Positions 62,175 through 64,000 of a stretch of DNA of 64,000 bases are shown piece by piece. The notes under the pieces were generated by a model. The model made no database searches. It was given only the letters and a program-made list of their open reading frames with translations, and was not told where the DNA came from. Made by a program: the position numbers and the translations under genes. How positions within the stretch are numbered: position 1 is the first letter of the stretch; the number at the start of each line of letters is the position of its first letter. The DNA is from Streptomyces sp. NBC_01016 (lineage in GTDB: Bacteria; Actinomycetota; Actinomycetes; Streptomycetales; Streptomycetaceae): positions 1,116,001 to 1,180,000 of the forward strand of contig NZ_JAPEOQ010000001.1 of assembly GCF_026341035.1 (NCBI RefSeq), in the 5' to 3' direction.

Positions 62175-64000
62175 TCAGCCGATCTTCGCGTTCTTGTTGA
62201 TGGTGATCTGGTCGATGTCCGACGTACGCACGGTCAGCGCGACCTTCCAGTCGCCCGCCACGGGAATCTGCACACCGCTCGCCGTCCAGTGTCCCGTGGC
62301 GATGTGATCGGGCACGACGGGCAGCGGCCCGATCTTCTTCGCCTCTTGGGTGAGGGCGAGCTTCACCTCGGGGACGTCGAAGGCCTTGCCGTTCGGCCGC
62401 TCTATATAGAGGTGCATTTCGTTGTTGCCGGTGCGCCCGGGGTCCATCTCCAGGAGGGCGGTGCCCTTGCCGTCCGCGCCTCCGGTGTCGAACGGAATCT
62501 TCAGGGAGAGCGGTCCGGTCTGCGCCTGCGCGGCCGAGGTGGCGGACTTGGCCTCCTCCTCCGTGCGGCCCGGCTCGGTGGACGTCAGCACGGTGGTGAC
62601 CGCGAGCAGGACGACCGCGATGCCCGCCTCGACGAGCACCGAGCGGCGAAGACCGAAGCGGTGCGGATCGGCGTCGCGCACCCGCTTCTCGCGGGCGCTC
62701 GCCATCGCGGCGCGCTGCCGGGCGAGTTGGGCGGCGCGCTCGGGGTTCGCGCCCTTCCCGCCGGCGGCCACGGAGACCGGCTCCTTCTCCTCGGACACTT
62801 CGGACGCCTGCTCCTGGGCCACAGGGGCGGCGGCCACGGTCTCGGTGAGCCGCGCCGTCCACTTCCGGGAGATCCAGGCGACGCCAACGAGTACGGCGAC
62901 GAGCCCGACCTTGACCATCAGCAGCTGCCCGTACGTCGTCCCGGTCAGCGCCGACCAGGAGCCGACCTGGCGCCACGACTGGTAGAGCCCGGTGGCGACG
63001 AGGACGAGGACGCTGCAGAAGGCGACCCGGGAGAAGCGGCGCACGGCCGAGCCCTCGATCGTCGGCACCCGGTACAGGGCGACGAGCAGCGTGGTCAGTC
63101 CGCCGAGCCAGGCGGCGACGGCCAGCAGGTGCAGCACGTCGACGGGCATCGCCAGGGCCGCCTGGATACCGGTCGAGGCGTGCTCGGCCATGGCCCAGGT
63201 GGCGGCGAGCCCGGCCGCGACGACGGCGCCGCCGACGGAGAGCCCGAAGGTCAGATCGTTCCGCTCCTTGGCCTTGGCGTCCCGACCGTCCTTCCCTTCC
63301 TCGCCGCCCTCTCCGTCCTCCTCGTTCTTCTTCGCGTACGCCCCGAAGAGCACGGCGATGAACAGGGCCGCCGCCGCGAGCAGCAGCAGTCGGGAGGTGA
63401 GCGCGGCGGCGGTCTTCGTCTGCAGGACCTGGCCGAGCAGCGACATGTCGAAGATGTCGCCGAGCTTCCCCGACCCGGTGTACGAGCCGCGCAGCAGCAG
63501 CATGGCCAGGGTGGCGGCGGTGAGCGCGGTCCAGGCGCCGACCACGACGCGCTGCACCGGCTTGCTGCCCGCGCCGCGCCGCCAGCAGCCGAGCACGAAC
63601 GCGGCGCCGCCCACGAGCAGTGCGAAGCCCGCGTACGAGACGTAGCGTGCGATGCCGTAGATCACGCCGACGACGCCACCGCCGGCGTTCTGGTCGGCCA
63701 CCACCGCGGTCGTCTTGGAGGGCGCGCCGATGGAGAAGGTGTAGGCGCCGGCGACGGGGTGGCTGTCGGCGGAGACGACCTGGTAGGCGACGGTGAACGT
63801 GCCGTCGGGCAGGCCCGAGTGCACTCCCACCGTGTAGGTCGTGCCGCCGGAGTGGGCGACCTTGCCGTCGTCGACGCGCTTGCCCGCGGGGTCGAGGACG
63901 CGGACCGCGCCGTCGGAGATCGCGACGCTCTCGGAGAAGGTGAGCGACACCTTCTTCGGCGCCGTGTCGACCACCGCTCCCTGCTTGGGGTCGCTCCCGG
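62175..64000 (-). CDS. copper resistance protein, CopC-CopD fusion (partial)
   Basis: At least 605 residues; the 5' end lies beyond the window. The CopC domain comes first (SDPKQGAVVDTAPKKVSLTFSE-type opening, seen from the edge; YQVVSADSHPVAGAYTFSIG), then a CopD membrane domain with about eight helices and a C-terminal extracytoplasmic domain (about the last 150 residues). Such proteins handle or import copper at the membrane. The gene overlaps nothing and precedes the DyP gene by 8 bases. Confidence 0.9.
   Translation of the reverse strand, partial: GSDPKQGAVVDTAPKKVSLTFSESVAISDGAVRVLDPAGKRVDDGKVAHSGGTTYTVGVHSGLPDGTFTVAYQVVSADSHPVAGAYTFSIGAPSKTTAVVADQNAGGGVVGVIYGIARYVSYAGFALLVGGAAFVLGCWRRGAGSKPVQRVVVGAWTALTAATLAMLLLRGSYTGSGKLGDIFDMSLLGQVLQTKTAAALTSRLLLLAAAALFIAVLFGAYAKKNEEDGEGGEEGKDGRDAKAKERNDLTFGLSVGGAVVAAGLAATWAMAEHASTGIQAALAMPVDVLHLLAVAAWLGGLTTLLVALYRVPTIEGSAVRRFSRVAFCSVLVLVATGLYQSWRQVGSWSALTGTTYGQLLMVKVGLVAVLVGVAWISRKWTARLTETVAAAPVAQEQASEVSEEKEPVSVAAGGKGANPERAAQLARQRAAMASAREKRVRDADPHRFGLRRSVLVEAGIAVVLLAVTTVLTSTEPGRTEEEAKSATSAAQAQTGPLSLKIPFDTGGADGKGTALLEMDPGRTGNNEMHLYIERPNGKAFDVPEVKLALTQEAKKIGPLPVVPDHIATGHWTASGVQIPVAGDWKVALTVRTSDIDQITINKNAKIG

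Overview
The window is a stretch of Streptomyces core chromosome. GC content and third-position GC are very high, many genes start with GTG, and the developmental pair ssgR-ssgA, mycothiol-related ino1, a Rex-operated cydABCD set and the block rpsF-ssb-rpsR-rplI-dnaB are all present. As I remember it, the gene order matches the region of the S. coelicolor chromosome to one side of oriC. The many ParB-binding parS sites (seven exact GTTTCACGTGAAAC copies and three one-mismatch copies) support an origin-proximal position. The exact copies all lie between 4967 and 39623, so oriC is probably off the low-coordinate end. I see no phage, plasmid, insertion sequence, CRISPR array, tRNA or rRNA. The window ends inside a copper-resistance gene.

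Layout. 1-9.4 kb: padR-ino1, with a 9-1-9 operator, then cell-envelope genes (a class A penicillin-binding protein, a GT87-type membrane glycosyltransferase, an alanine-racemase-like protein and a FemX-type lipid II glycyltransferase). 9.6-14.9 kb: rpsF-ssb-rpsR-rplI, a MATE exporter and dnaB. Both replication units carry a promoter of the RecA-independent DNA-damage (PafBC) type. 15-26 kb: accessory metabolism and regulation (serine hydrolase, GNATs, MarR/MFS/HbpS-like unit, flavohaemoprotein, Nudix, LysR, a holin-like/ptpA/trans-sulfuration operon, cupin). 26.5-36.7 kb: ssgR-ssgA, a YibE/F membrane protein, riboswitch-controlled thiC, a phosphoesterase, a LacI regulator and a hisC-type aminotransferase. 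36.8-46.2 kb: the Rex-controlled cytochrome bd genes cydA, cydB and fused cydCD, an orphan DosS-like haem-GAF kinase, and an M23 endopeptidase gene broken by a 10-bp duplication. 46.2-64 kb: HAD phosphatases, an F420-type oxidoreductase, KptA, an M24 peptidase / epoxide hydrolase-SDR fusion / MerR operon, a four-gene ABC transporter operon, serS, pheA, a Tat-exported DyP peroxidase and copCD.

The most unusual theme is where the parS sites sit. One forms the tip of the P3a arm of the thiC TPP riboswitch. One overlaps the start codon of cydCD. A tandem pair builds a 22-bp perfect hairpin between two convergent genes. Three clusters of DnaA boxes (upstream of dnaB, of kptA and of serS) add a second layer of replication-linked signals. 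The other notable items are the frameshifted M23 gene, the two DNA-damage promoters and the DosS-like kinase next to cytochrome bd.
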